From Bog-473 sp963824195 (GTDB taxonomy: Bacteria > Actinomycetota > Acidimicrobiia > Acidimicrobiales > RAAP-2): 64,000 bases of DNA. Positions 33,146-40,900 of the stretch are shown here, piece by piece. The position numbers were made by a program, and so were the translations under genes. The notes below the pieces were generated by a model. That model was not told the DNA's origin. It saw nothing but the letters and a program-made list of their open reading frames with translations, and did not search any database. Location of the stretch: contig CAWGOJ010000004.1 in NCBI GenBank assembly GCA_963824195.1, positions 35,321 through 99,320 on the forward strand, in the 5' to 3' direction. Positions within the stretch are counted from its first letter, which is position 1. Every line of letters starts with the position of its first letter.

Positions 33146-33218
33146 CGCACCTCCTGTGCCTTCTCCCGGGCCGTCACTCTAGTGCACCCCGGACGACACA
33201 GCCGTAGTTACGAAGGCG

Positions 33219-34290
33219 TTATTCGGAAGATATCGCGGGCTCGGCCGGCTCCACCGGCCAGGCCACGACGGTGCCGACCACGGAGAGCCCGACCCGGTGC
33301 CCCGGCTCGAGCGGCGTGCCGCCGGTGACCCGCACGACCAGGTCCGGAAGGCCCTCGGACCCGGGCCGGACCCTGACGACGGCATCGTGCCCGAAGTACT
33401 CGTAGCTCGCCACCGTCCCCTCCATCGCCCCGGTGGCCACCTCTCCCAACACGATCTGCTCGGGGCGCACCATGACCCGCGCTCCCGCCGCCCGCCGGGC
33501 CCGTCCACGCCTCGACGGCGAGGCGGCCGAGTGCGGTGGCGGCGACGGCATCGTGGACCTCGCACTCCAACACGTTGGACTCGCCGAGGAACCGCGCCAG
33601 CTCGGCGTCCCCCGGGCGCCCGTACAGCGCTGACGGCGTATCGAGCTGAGCGATCAACCCCCGACGGAGCACACCCACCTGATCGGCCATGGAGAGCGCC
33701 TCGTCCTGGTCGTGGGTCACCAGGATGGACGTCGTGCCGGCACGCCGCAGCACCCCGAGCACGTCGGCACGGACCGAGGCGCGTAGCGCCGCATCGAGCG
33801 ACGCAAACGGCTCGTCGAGCAGCACGATCTCGGGCTCGATCGCCAGGGCACGAGCCAGCGCGACCCGCTGCTGCTGGCCGCCCGACAGCTGGTGCGGGTA
33901 GCGCTGTCGGTAGCCCGAGAGACCCACGAACTCGAGCAGCTCGTCAACCCGCTCGCGCCGCTTCGGACCGCGGGCAAGGCCGAACGCCACGTTGCGCCCC
34001 ACGCTCAGGTGCGGGAACAGGGCCCCCTCCTGAGGCACGTAGCCGATGCGGCGGTGCTCGGAGGGCACGAACCGGTGGCCCCCGTCGTCGACGACCTCCT
34101 CTCCCAGACTGACCGCACCCGCGTCGGGGCGCTCGAACCCGGCCACGATGCGCAGCAGCGTCGTCTTCCCGCTGCCCGACGCACCGAGGATGGCCGTGAA
34201 CGACCCGTGGGGGACCACCAGGTCCACGCCGCACAGGACGCGCTGCGGGCCGAACGACTTGGTCACGCCGTTGATCCGCAGGTCCTTCAT
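33219..34290 (-). pseudogene. Iron(III) ABC transporter ATP-binding protein, frameshifted
   Basis: Intact from the ATG at 34290 through the nucleotide-binding domain: Walker A GASGSGKTT, LSGGQQQR signature, LLDEPFASLD and VTHDQDEA. After RLAVEAWTGPAGGG, near 33485-33500, the frame is lost and reads into Arg/Gly-rich nonsense to 33208. The correct C-terminal TOBE domain (RVMVRPEQIVLGEV ... YEYFGHDAVVRVRPG) lies in another frame ending at 33219. Removing one G from the GGCGGCGGG run restores a single FbpC-like protein of about 356 residues. Third gene of the iron operon, overlapping the permease by 4 bp. The ATPase core may still work without the regulatory tail. Confidence 0.85.
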
Positions 34291-35903
34291 GCCGCCACCA
34301 GTGCGCCCGGGCCGGGGACAACGACTTGGCCGGCTACCGCCGCCAGCTCGGGTTGGCGGTCGAACCACCGGCCGAGCACGTAGCCGGGCACGGCGGCGAT
34401 GAGCACCATCACCCCGGCGTAGGGCGCCGCCTGGCTGTAGGAGACGTTCGACTCGTAGGCCCAGAACTGCGTGGCCAGCGTCTGCACGTTGGTCGGATGC
34501 AGCACCAGGGTCGCCGTGAGCTCGGTCGCCGTCTCCAAGAACACCAGCGCGAAGGCGGCTGCCAAGCCCGGGCCGATCAGCGGCAGCGTCACGCGCCACA
34601 GGACGGAGCGCCGTCGTACGCCGAGCGAGCTCCCCACCTCTTCGAGCCCGACCGGCGACCGGGCCACGGCGGCACGCACCGCGACGACGGCGAGGGGGAA
34701 GAACATGATGGCGTAGGTCAGGACGAGCAGCGGGCTGGTCTGGTAGAAGCGGCCCTGCAGGAATTGCTCGGTCACGTACGTGAAGCTCAGCGCCACGACA
34801 AGGCCCGGCACGGCCAGGACCAGCATGTTGCTCCGCTCGAGGGCCATGACGCGGCGCCGGGAGAAACGGACCGACAGGAGGGCGATCGGGAGCGCGGCCA
34901 CGGTGGCGACCAGGCCGGCGGCAGCCGCGTAGGCGAAGGTGTTGCCGGTCGCGATCAGGAGCGACGCCGGCGGCAGCGTGCTGTTCCCGCCCTGGACCAT
35001 CAGGTAGATGATGGCGCCCACCGGCACGCCGAGGGCGAGTGCGACGAGGAGCACGGCCCCGGCCAGCACGGCGGGGCGTGCCCGGCCCAGCAGCACCGGG
35101 CGGATCCGGCGCGCTGCGCCCGCGCCCACACGGGAGGCCCGGCCGTGGCCCCGGACCGAGGCCTCGCTCCCCAGGAGCAGGGCCCCGAGGAGGACCAGGA
35201 TCACGGAGAGCGCGCAGGCGGCGGGCTCGTTGAAACCGACCTGGAACTGGCTGTAGATCTCGGTGGTCAGCGTCCGGTAGCCCAGGATCTCGAACGCGCC
35301 GAACTCGGCCAGCACGACGAGCCCGACCAGGATCGCCCCGCCGAAGATGGCCAGGCGGGCCTGGCCCACGGTCACCGTCCAGAACGTGCGCAATCGGCCG
35401 AGGCCCAGGCTGCGCGCCACCTCCTCCTGGGCCGGGTCCGCGGCGCGCAGGCTGGCGGCGACAGGCAGGAACACCAGGGGGTAGACGGCCAGGGTCATCA
35501 CGAGGACGGCGGCCCAGAATCCACCGATGCCGGGGAAGATGGCCCGCCAGCCGAAGCTCACCACGAAGTCCGGGATGCCCAGCGGGATCACGAGGAGGAC
35601 CGTGAAGAGACGGCGGCACGGCAGGTCGGTGCGCTCGACGAACCAGGCGGCCAAGGTGCCGACGACGGCACACAGCGCTGTGACAACCAGGAGCAGCGAC
35701 ACCGTGTTCCAGACGAGTACAGCGGTGAGGTTCCGGAACAGGAGCTGGTGCAGCTGAGCCCAGCCCACCTGGACCGCCTGGACCACCAGGAAGACGATCG
35801 GGAGGAGCACCACGACCGAGACGAGGACGGCGCCGGCGGTCAGCAGGGGTGGCAGGTGGCGGCGCCCCGGTCGTCGCTGGCGGTGCGCGGCGCCGTCCGT
35901 CAC
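34287..35903 (-). CDS. Iron(III) ABC transporter permease (fused two-domain type)
   Basis: 538 residues with about twelve membrane segments in two halves of six, the FbpB arrangement. Each half carries the cytoplasmic EAA-type loop contacting the ATPase (AAADPAQEEVARSLGLGRLR has the form AASLRAADPAQEEVARSLG in the first half; VGLEEVGSSLGVRRRSVLWR in the second). Imports ferric iron or a chelate delivered by the binding protein. Overlaps both neighbours by 4 bp. Confidence 0.93.
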   Translation of the reverse strand: MTDGAAHRQRRPGRRHLPPLLTAGAVLVSVVVLLPIVFLVVQAVQVGWAQLHQLLFRNLTAVLVWNTVSLLLVVTALCAVVGTLAAWFVERTDLPCRRLFTVLLVIPLGIPDFVVSFGWRAIFPGIGGFWAAVLVMTLAVYPLVFLPVAASLRAADPAQEEVARSLGLGRLRTFWTVTVGQARLAIFGGAILVGLVVLAEFGAFEILGYRTLTTEIYSQFQVGFNEPAACALSVILVLLGALLLGSEASVRGHGRASRVGAGAARRIRPVLLGRARPAVLAGAVLLVALALGVPVGAIIYLMVQGGNSTLPPASLLIATGNTFAYAAAAGLVATVAALPIALLSVRFSRRRVMALERSNMLVLAVPGLVVALSFTYVTEQFLQGRFYQTSPLLVLTYAIMFFPLAVVAVRAAVARSPVGLEEVGSSLGVRRRSVLWRVTLPLIGPGLAAAFALVFLETATELTATLVLHPTNVQTLATQFWAYESNVSYSQAAPYAGVMVLIAAVPGYVLGRWFDRQPELAAVAGQVVVPGPGALVAA

Positions 35904-36958
35904 AGCAGCTGCGCCTCCTGGAGCAGCTTGATCGCCTCGGCACCCGTGCCCAGCTCCGCCACCGTGATGCCGTTCGGTTCGAGCTGGTCGAACGGGGTCT
36001 CGGGCTGCGCCGTCGTGACGCCCGATGCGATCGGGTACTCGAAGCTCTCACTGTGGGCGATGATCTCCTGCCCCTGCACGGAGGTCAGGAAGGCCAGGAA
36101 GCGCTGGGCCGCCGCCTGGTGGGTGGACGACTTGAGGATGCCGGCGCCGGAGACGTCGACGACGTAGCCCACGTCGTGGGGGGCGAAGTATGCGATGGCC
36201 GAGTGCATGGCCCCGGGGCCGACCTGGGCCCGCTCGCGGTACCAGTAGTACTGGTTGATGATGCCGAGAGCGACCTGCCCGCTGTTGACCTGGGCGGTGA
36301 TCGTCTCGTTGTCGGGGTAGTCGTGGCCTCCCGCGTTGGCCTTGACCGCATCGAGCCAGCGCAGCGCCTCGTCCTGACCGTAGGTCCGCGCGATGCTCGT
36401 GACGATGGGTTGGAAGTCGGTCTCACTGCCGGCGATGGCGATGCGGCCGCTCCACTCGGGGTCGGCCAGGTCCATGGCCGACGTCGGGAGCTGGTCGGGC
36501 TTCAGCAGCGCGGTGTTGTAGATCATCACGCTGACGCGGGCCGACACGCCCACCCACCTGCCGTCCGGCGAATTCAACCGTGGCGGCGTCCTGGCGAGCG
36601 TCGACGGATCGACCGAGGCAAGCATCCCCTTCGAGGCCAGGTATTGCAGCGGCGGCGAGTTCTCGGTGAAGAAGACGTCAGCCGGCGAATGTGAGCCCTC
36701 GGTGACGATCTGATCGGCCAGCACGTCCTCGTCATCGGAGCGCAGGCTCACCGAGATGCCGCTCTCACGCTCGAACGCCGCCACCAGGGCTTCCGTCGTC
36801 TGCACGTGCTGGCCGCTGTAGACCGTGAGGCTGGTCGGCCCGCCCCCCGATCCCTGGGCGCACCCGGTCAGCAGGATCGCTCCGAGCGTCGCGGCCACGC
36901 AGCCGGACAGGGCGCGCCGCGCGGTCCGCTCCCCCGACCGCCACCGCGAGCCTCGCAT
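35900..36958 (-). CDS. Iron(III) ABC transporter substrate-binding lipoprotein
   Basis: 352 residues. Lipoprotein signal peptide ending LLTGC (lipidated Cys near residue 33). The FbpA-like fold begins SLTVYSGQHVQTTEALVAAFE. The NQYYWYRE segment (about 233-240) contains the adjacent tyrosines that bind Fe(III) in FbpA relatives. First gene of the operon, 34 bp downstream of a perfect DtxR/IdeR-type palindrome, so it should be repressed when iron is plentiful. Confidence 0.93.
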   Translation of the reverse strand: MRGSRWRSGERTARRALSGCVAATLGAILLTGCAQGSGGGPTSLTVYSGQHVQTTEALVAAFERESGISVSLRSDDEDVLADQIVTEGSHSPADVFFTENSPPLQYLASKGMLASVDPSTLARTPPRLNSPDGRWVGVSARVSVMIYNTALLKPDQLPTSAMDLADPEWSGRIAIAGSETDFQPIVTSIARTYGQDEALRWLDAVKANAGGHDYPDNETITAQVNSGQVALGIINQYYWYRERAQVGPGAMHSAIAYFAPHDVGYVVDVSGAGILKSSTHQAAAQRFLAFLTSVQGQEIIAHSESFEYPIASGVTTAQPETPFDQLEPNGITVAELGTGAEAIKLLQEAQLL

Positions 36959-36992
36959 CGAACCGTGACACCTCTCCCACCTGGATCGTCCG

Positions 36993-37014
36993 AAAGTTAG
37001 GTAGACCTAACTTT
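36993..37014. promoter_or_regulatory. DtxR/IdeR-type iron box
   Basis: AAAGTTAGG (36993-37001) and CCTAACTTT (37006-37014) form a perfect 9-bp inverted repeat around TAGA. The core TTAGG...CCTAA matches the DtxR/IdeR operator (TTAGGTTAG-CCTAA type). It lies 34 bp upstream of the iron transporter's first gene and past the end of thiG, so it most likely controls the transporter. Confidence 0.9.
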
Positions 37015-37051
37015 AGGGTCCCCTCAGAACGGCGTCAAGGCGCAGCCCAGC

Positions 37052-37876
37052 TCAGGCGTCCGGAGACGACCCCCCGGCCACCAGGTCGGCCCTGCCCTCC
37101 AGCGGGCTCGACGGCTCGGCGTGGAAGCGGACCGGGATGCGGCCGGCGACGCGGGCCTGCCACCCCGCCTCGACCGCCAGGCGCATGGCCCGTGCCATGG
37201 CCACCGGGTCGTGCGCCCGGTTGACCGCCGTGGCCACCAGCACCGCGTCGCATCCCAGCTCCATCGCCAGCGCGGCGTCGGACGCGGTGCCGATGCCGGC
37301 GTCGAGGATGACGGGGACCTCGACCGCCTCCCGGAGCAGCGCGATGTTGTGGGGATTGCGGATGCCGAGCCCGCTGCCGATAGGCGACCCGAGCGGCATG
37401 ACCGCGGCGCACCCGACCTGCTGCAGACGGAACGCCAGGACGGGGTCGTCGGTCGTGTAGGGAAGGACGACGAATCCGTCCTCGGCCAGCTGCTCCGCGG
37501 CACACAGGAGCTCGACCGCGTCCGGCAACAGGGTGCGGTCGTCGCCGATCACCTCGAGCTTGACCCAGTCGGTGCCGAACGCCTCGCGAGCCAGCTTGGC
37601 CGTGAGCACGGCCTCCGACGCGGTCGCGCACCCCGCCGTGTTGGGCAGGACCCGCACGCCGAGCTCGTCGAGCAGCGAGAGCAGCGCGCCCCGCCCCGAG
37701 GCCTCGACCCGCCGCACCGCGACGGTCGCCATGACGGTTCCCGATTCGCTGAGCGCGGCGCGGAGCGCATGGAGGCTGGTCATACCCCCGGTGCCGAGCA
37801 GGAGGCGCGACGTCAGGACCTCACCGGCGACGGTCAGGTGATCCGCCGTCGCCTCCCGGGCGTCGTTGGGTGTCAC
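37052..37876 (-). CDS. thiG: Thiazole synthase
   Basis: 275 residues from the GTG at 37876, chosen because TATCGT lies 6 nt upstream; the longer frame has no support. Forms the thiazole phosphate ring of thiamine from deoxyxylulose phosphate, dehydroglycine or glycine imine, and ThiS thiocarboxylate. Visible: LTSRLLLGTGGM at the start, the Schiff-base Lys in VKLEVIGDDRTLLPD, AAVMPLGSPIGSG and DAGIGTASDAALAMELGCDA. No thiS or thiO adjoins it. It is divergent from thiD with 38 bp between starts. Confidence 0.95.
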   Translation of the reverse strand: MTPNDAREATADHLTVAGEVLTSRLLLGTGGMTSLHALRAALSESGTVMATVAVRRVEASGRGALLSLLDELGVRVLPNTAGCATASEAVLTAKLAREAFGTDWVKLEVIGDDRTLLPDAVELLCAAEQLAEDGFVVLPYTTDDPVLAFRLQQVGCAAVMPLGSPIGSGLGIRNPHNIALLREAVEVPVILDAGIGTASDAALAMELGCDAVLVATAVNRAHDPVAMARAMRLAVEAGWQARVAGRIPVRFHAEPSSPLEGRADLVAGGSSPDA

Positions 37877-37882
37877 CGGACG

Positions 37883-37888
37883 ACGATA
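37883..37888 (-). promoter_or_regulatory. -10-like hexamer for leaderless thiG
   Basis: TATCGT on the minus strand, 6 nt before the GTG of thiG. Together with the thiD hexamer at 37903 it makes a compact divergent promoter. Confidence 0.45.
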
Positions 37889-37902
37889 CCCCGGTGCCCG
37901 CC

Positions 37903-37908
37903 TATGGT
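37903..37908 (+). promoter_or_regulatory. -10-like hexamer for leaderless thiD
   Basis: TATGGT, 6 nt before the GTG of thiD. Leaves no room for a thiamine riboswitch, and none is seen. Confidence 0.45.
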
Positions 37909-37914
37909 GGCTCG

Positions 37915-38733
37915 GTGCCGGACGAGACCCCACCGACGGCGCTGACCGTCGCCGGGTCCGACTCGGGCGGCGGCGCCGGCGCGCAGGCCGACCTCAAGAC
38001 GTTCGCTGCACACCGCGTGCACGGCACCTGCGCCCTCACCGCGGTCACCGCGCAGAACACGGCCGAGGTCCGCGGCGTCGTGGCGCTCGAGGCCCCGTTC
38101 GTGCGCCTGCAGGTCGAGACCGTGCTCGACGACTTCGCCGTGGGCAGCGTGAAGACCGGGATGCTCGCCACCGCAGCCATCGTGCGCGAGGTGGCCGGCC
38201 TGGCCGCCGCGGGCAAGCTGCCCCACCTGGTCGTCGATCCCGTCCTGGTGTCGTCCAGCGGGCACCGCCTGATGGAGCCCGACGGCATAGAGGCGTACCT
38301 CGGACAGCTCCTCCCCCACGCCGTCGTCGCCACCCCGAACCTGCGCGAGGCCGCCGTGCTCGGCGACACGACCGTGGAGTGCCTCGGAACCCTCGACGCC
38401 CGGGTGGAGGTGGCCCAGCGGATCAGGGCGACGGGGGCCCGCTACGTGGTGGTGAAGGGAGGCCACCTCACCGAGTCCGCCGACGACGTCGTGGCCGGCC
38501 CCGAAGGGGTCGTGGTGCTGCCCGGCGCGCGTGTGGCCACCGGCAACGACCATGGCACGGGGTGCTCGCTCTCCGCCGCCGTGGCCGCCAATCTGGCCCT
38601 CGGGGCGACCGTGCCGGCTGCGATCGCGGAGGCCAAGGCCTTCGTGACGCGAGCCCTGGTCGGGGGCGCCGGCTGGCACCTCGGCTCGGGGCACGGTCCC
38701 CTCGACCATTTCGGGTGGTCCACCTCGCCGTAG
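37915..38733 (+). CDS. thiD: Hydroxymethylpyrimidine/phosphomethylpyrimidine kinase
   Basis: 272 residues from the GTG at 37915. Phosphorylates HMP and HMP-P to the pyrimidine diphosphate used for thiamine. Ribokinase fold with ALTVAGSDSGGGAGAQADLKTF at the start, PVLVSSSGHRLM, and the anion-hole/catalytic GNDHGTGCSLSAAVA (catalytic Cys and general-base Asp region). Divergent from thiG, so two thiamine branches share one intergenic region. Confidence 0.95.
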   Translation: MPDETPPTALTVAGSDSGGGAGAQADLKTFAAHRVHGTCALTAVTAQNTAEVRGVVALEAPFVRLQVETVLDDFAVGSVKTGMLATAAIVREVAGLAAAGKLPHLVVDPVLVSSSGHRLMEPDGIEAYLGQLLPHAVVATPNLREAAVLGDTTVECLGTLDARVEVAQRIRATGARYVVVKGGHLTESADDVVAGPEGVVVLPGARVATGNDHGTGCSLSAAVAANLALGATVPAAIAEAKAFVTRALVGGAGWHLGSGHGPLDHFGWSTSP

Positions 38734-38745
38734 GCTGGGTCGGAC

Positions 38746-39393
38746 ATGACGCTGCACGACACCGACACCGAGGTCCTCGGCGAGGGAGCGGCCCCGGCCG
38801 AACCACTCCGGCCCCCGACGCCCGGAGGGATCTCCATGCGACCGGCCATGGTCGTCCTCGGTCTGGCCGTGCTCATCCTCGTCGTGTTCGTCGCTATCGG
38901 CATCCTCTCGTCGCAGAGCCCGGCCCCGGCGCGGCACGGCACGGCGGCGAGCTCGGTGCCCGGCACCACGCTGCGGGCGGAGCCCGCCACCGCCGCGCTC
39001 GCACCGATCGTCAGCTCCGGAGAGCCGCCGACGAACATCCTCAACGCCGTCTCCATCCCGGTCGGCTCCGTCGGGATTTCGCACCAGAACAACGCCGGGG
39101 GGGCCGGCCAGTTCGACTCCCAGGTGGTCCTGCGCTCCGGCGACTCCCAGGGAGCCCTCCTGGCGTTCTACGCGGCGGACATGCGGCTCCAGGGTTGGCA
39201 GGTCTTCGACCGGGGACCGGCCGCCAACGATCCCGGCGCGCTCGAGGTCCTGGGCAAGTTGGCCGGAGCCGACGGCTACTACTGGGAGATGGGGGCGACC
39301 GTCTCACCCACGACCTTCAGCCGCGGCGGCCCGGCTCGGGGTCAGACGGAGTTCACCATCCGGCTCTTCCAGCAGAGCGACGATTCCGACTGA
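38746..39393 (+). CDS. Single-pass membrane protein of unknown function
   Basis: 215 residues: cytoplasmic N-terminus (1-30), one membrane helix (about 33-55, MVVLGLAVLILVVFVAIGIL), a Ser/Pro/Ala-rich linker and an extracytoplasmic domain (about 95-210). The latter has alternating strands and a LLAFYAADMRLQGWQVFDRG segment, seen in small secreted actinobacterial proteins that await a function. TAGGCT lies 9 nt before the ATG and includes the thiD stop, so it is probably leaderless. Confidence 0.7.
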   Translation: MTLHDTDTEVLGEGAAPAEPLRPPTPGGISMRPAMVVLGLAVLILVVFVAIGILSSQSPAPARHGTAASSVPGTTLRAEPATAALAPIVSSGEPPTNILNAVSIPVGSVGISHQNNAGGAGQFDSQVVLRSGDSQGALLAFYAADMRLQGWQVFDRGPAANDPGALEVLGKLAGADGYYWEMGATVSPTTFSRGGPARGQTEFTIRLFQQSDDSD

Positions 39394-39423
39394 GTCTGCC
39401 CGCCGGCGGGGCGAGGGTGGGGC

Positions 39424-40827
39424 TCAGCGGGTCGAAGCGGCAACTGTCTGTTCCGTCGGCGTGACGGCGTCGTCGGGCGACAACTCGAACCGATCCGCCG
39501 GCTCGGCCAGCAGGTACGCCCACACGAAGAAATTGATCGGGTAGAGCAGGTAGCCCACACGCGGGTTGGGGGCCAGCAGGATGAGCACCGACATCACCAC
39601 GCCCGCGATGTTGCAGACCTCCGACGCGGTGCGCGGCGTGTGCCGGTACAGGTGCCGGGCCAACAGTACGGCGAGCACGATCCCGACCCCGAGCGGCAAC
39701 GCCCGGCTCAGCGAGGGGAACGTGCTCACGAGCTCGTGTCCGGGGAGAGCGCTGGCCGCGGTGGACGGGATGGCACTGAGGCCGAGGGGGAACAGCACAA
39801 CGTCGTCGATGAGAGCGAAGGGGCCACGCAGGGCGAACGGGAAGATCGTCGGCACCGCGACGACGATCATGCCGGCGAGCATGGAGAGTGGCCGCCGCTC
39901 GCCCCTGCGGCCGCGTGCCGCGAAGAGCGCCAGCGCGGCCAGGGGCCACGCGGTGAATTTCATGGCGGACGCGATGCCGAAGACCACGCCCGAGGCGAAC
40001 GGTCGTCGCCGTTGTGCCAGCACCATGGCGAGCAGGAGGAAGGCGGCCACCGGGATGTCATCCCCTCCGGTCGCCAGGGGCAGCGCCGCCAGCGGCAGGA
40101 TGACCAGCGCCTGGAGCGCACGGATCTTGCGACGCCTGTCGGCCCGGCACAGGTAGAGCGCCACCGCGGCGACCGCCAGCGTGGTCAGGCAGAAGAAGAT
40201 ACGGGCGTCGCTCAGCCCGTTGTTGGGCCAGATCTCGCTCGGGATGCCCGCCACGGCCATGAGCGGCAGGTAGGGCAGGAACCCGGCGTAGTCCGGCTCA
40301 CCGGGCGCGTGGTACTTGACGGCGTGGGGCAGCCGGACCAGGGGGTGGTAGGGATCCTGGCCCCGGACGAGGTCCTGGCCCCCGACCTCCACGGTGACCA
40401 CCTCGGGTTGCTGGTGGGAGCCGGCCACACCGTCGAAGCGCCACAGGATCTCGAGGCCGAGCGGGATGGCCAGCGCGCCGGCGAACACGCACACTGCGAC
40501 CACGATCCGGGCCAGCCAGGCGCGCCGGTGCTGGAGCTCGGTCAGCCGGTGGCCGGGTTGTCGCCTGCGGGTGCGCTGCACCACCCACGCGAGGACAGCC
40601 GACGCCAGCGCGCCGAAGGCGAAGGGCGAGAGGGCCATGCGCCCCCACACCTGGTACAGCGCATTGGTCGACGTGTAGATGGTGGCCAACGCGAATACGG
40701 CACTCGCCAGGTACAGCAGCGCGTCACCCGATTCGGGGGAGATCCGCTTCGTCCGCTCGAGCGCCCGCTGCCACAGGTCGACGACCGGGGCGGCCCAGCT
40801 CGGGATCGTTGCGGAATTGGTCGGCAT
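39424..40827 (-). CDS. GT87-like polytopic mannosyltransferase-type membrane protein
   Basis: 467 residues from the ATG at 40827, preceded by GAGAGG; a longer frame starts 16 codons upstream without support. About ten to twelve hydrophobic helices. The first extracytoplasmic loop has QDLVRGQDPYHPLVRLP, the DPY motif of GT-C transferases using polyprenyl-phosphate sugars. Later helices carry SAMKFTAWPLAALALFA and APNPRVGYLLYPINFFVW, similar to DUF2029/GT87 proteins. Likely adds a sugar to lipoglycan or glycoprotein at the outer membrane face; donor and acceptor are unknown. Confidence 0.75.
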   Translation of the reverse strand: MPTNSATIPSWAAPVVDLWQRALERTKRISPESGDALLYLASAVFALATIYTSTNALYQVWGRMALSPFAFGALASAVLAWVVQRTRRRQPGHRLTELQHRRAWLARIVVAVCVFAGALAIPLGLEILWRFDGVAGSHQQPEVVTVEVGGQDLVRGQDPYHPLVRLPHAVKYHAPGEPDYAGFLPYLPLMAVAGIPSEIWPNNGLSDARIFFCLTTLAVAAVALYLCRADRRRKIRALQALVILPLAALPLATGGDDIPVAAFLLLAMVLAQRRRPFASGVVFGIASAMKFTAWPLAALALFAARGRRGERRPLSMLAGMIVVAVPTIFPFALRGPFALIDDVVLFPLGLSAIPSTAASALPGHELVSTFPSLSRALPLGVGIVLAVLLARHLYRHTPRTASEVCNIAGVVMSVLILLAPNPRVGYLLYPINFFVWAYLLAEPADRFELSPDDAVTPTEQTVAASTR

Positions 40828-40900
40828 GGCCTCTCTCGAAAAAGCCTCGCACACGGGAGGTGCGCAGGAAGGCACCCCTCGGTGATCCTAGGAGAACTTC

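Noticed and set aside
37876..37915. Thiamine riboswitch between thiG and thiD
   Set aside because: The two start codons are only 38 bp apart and both look leaderless; no THI-box core is present.
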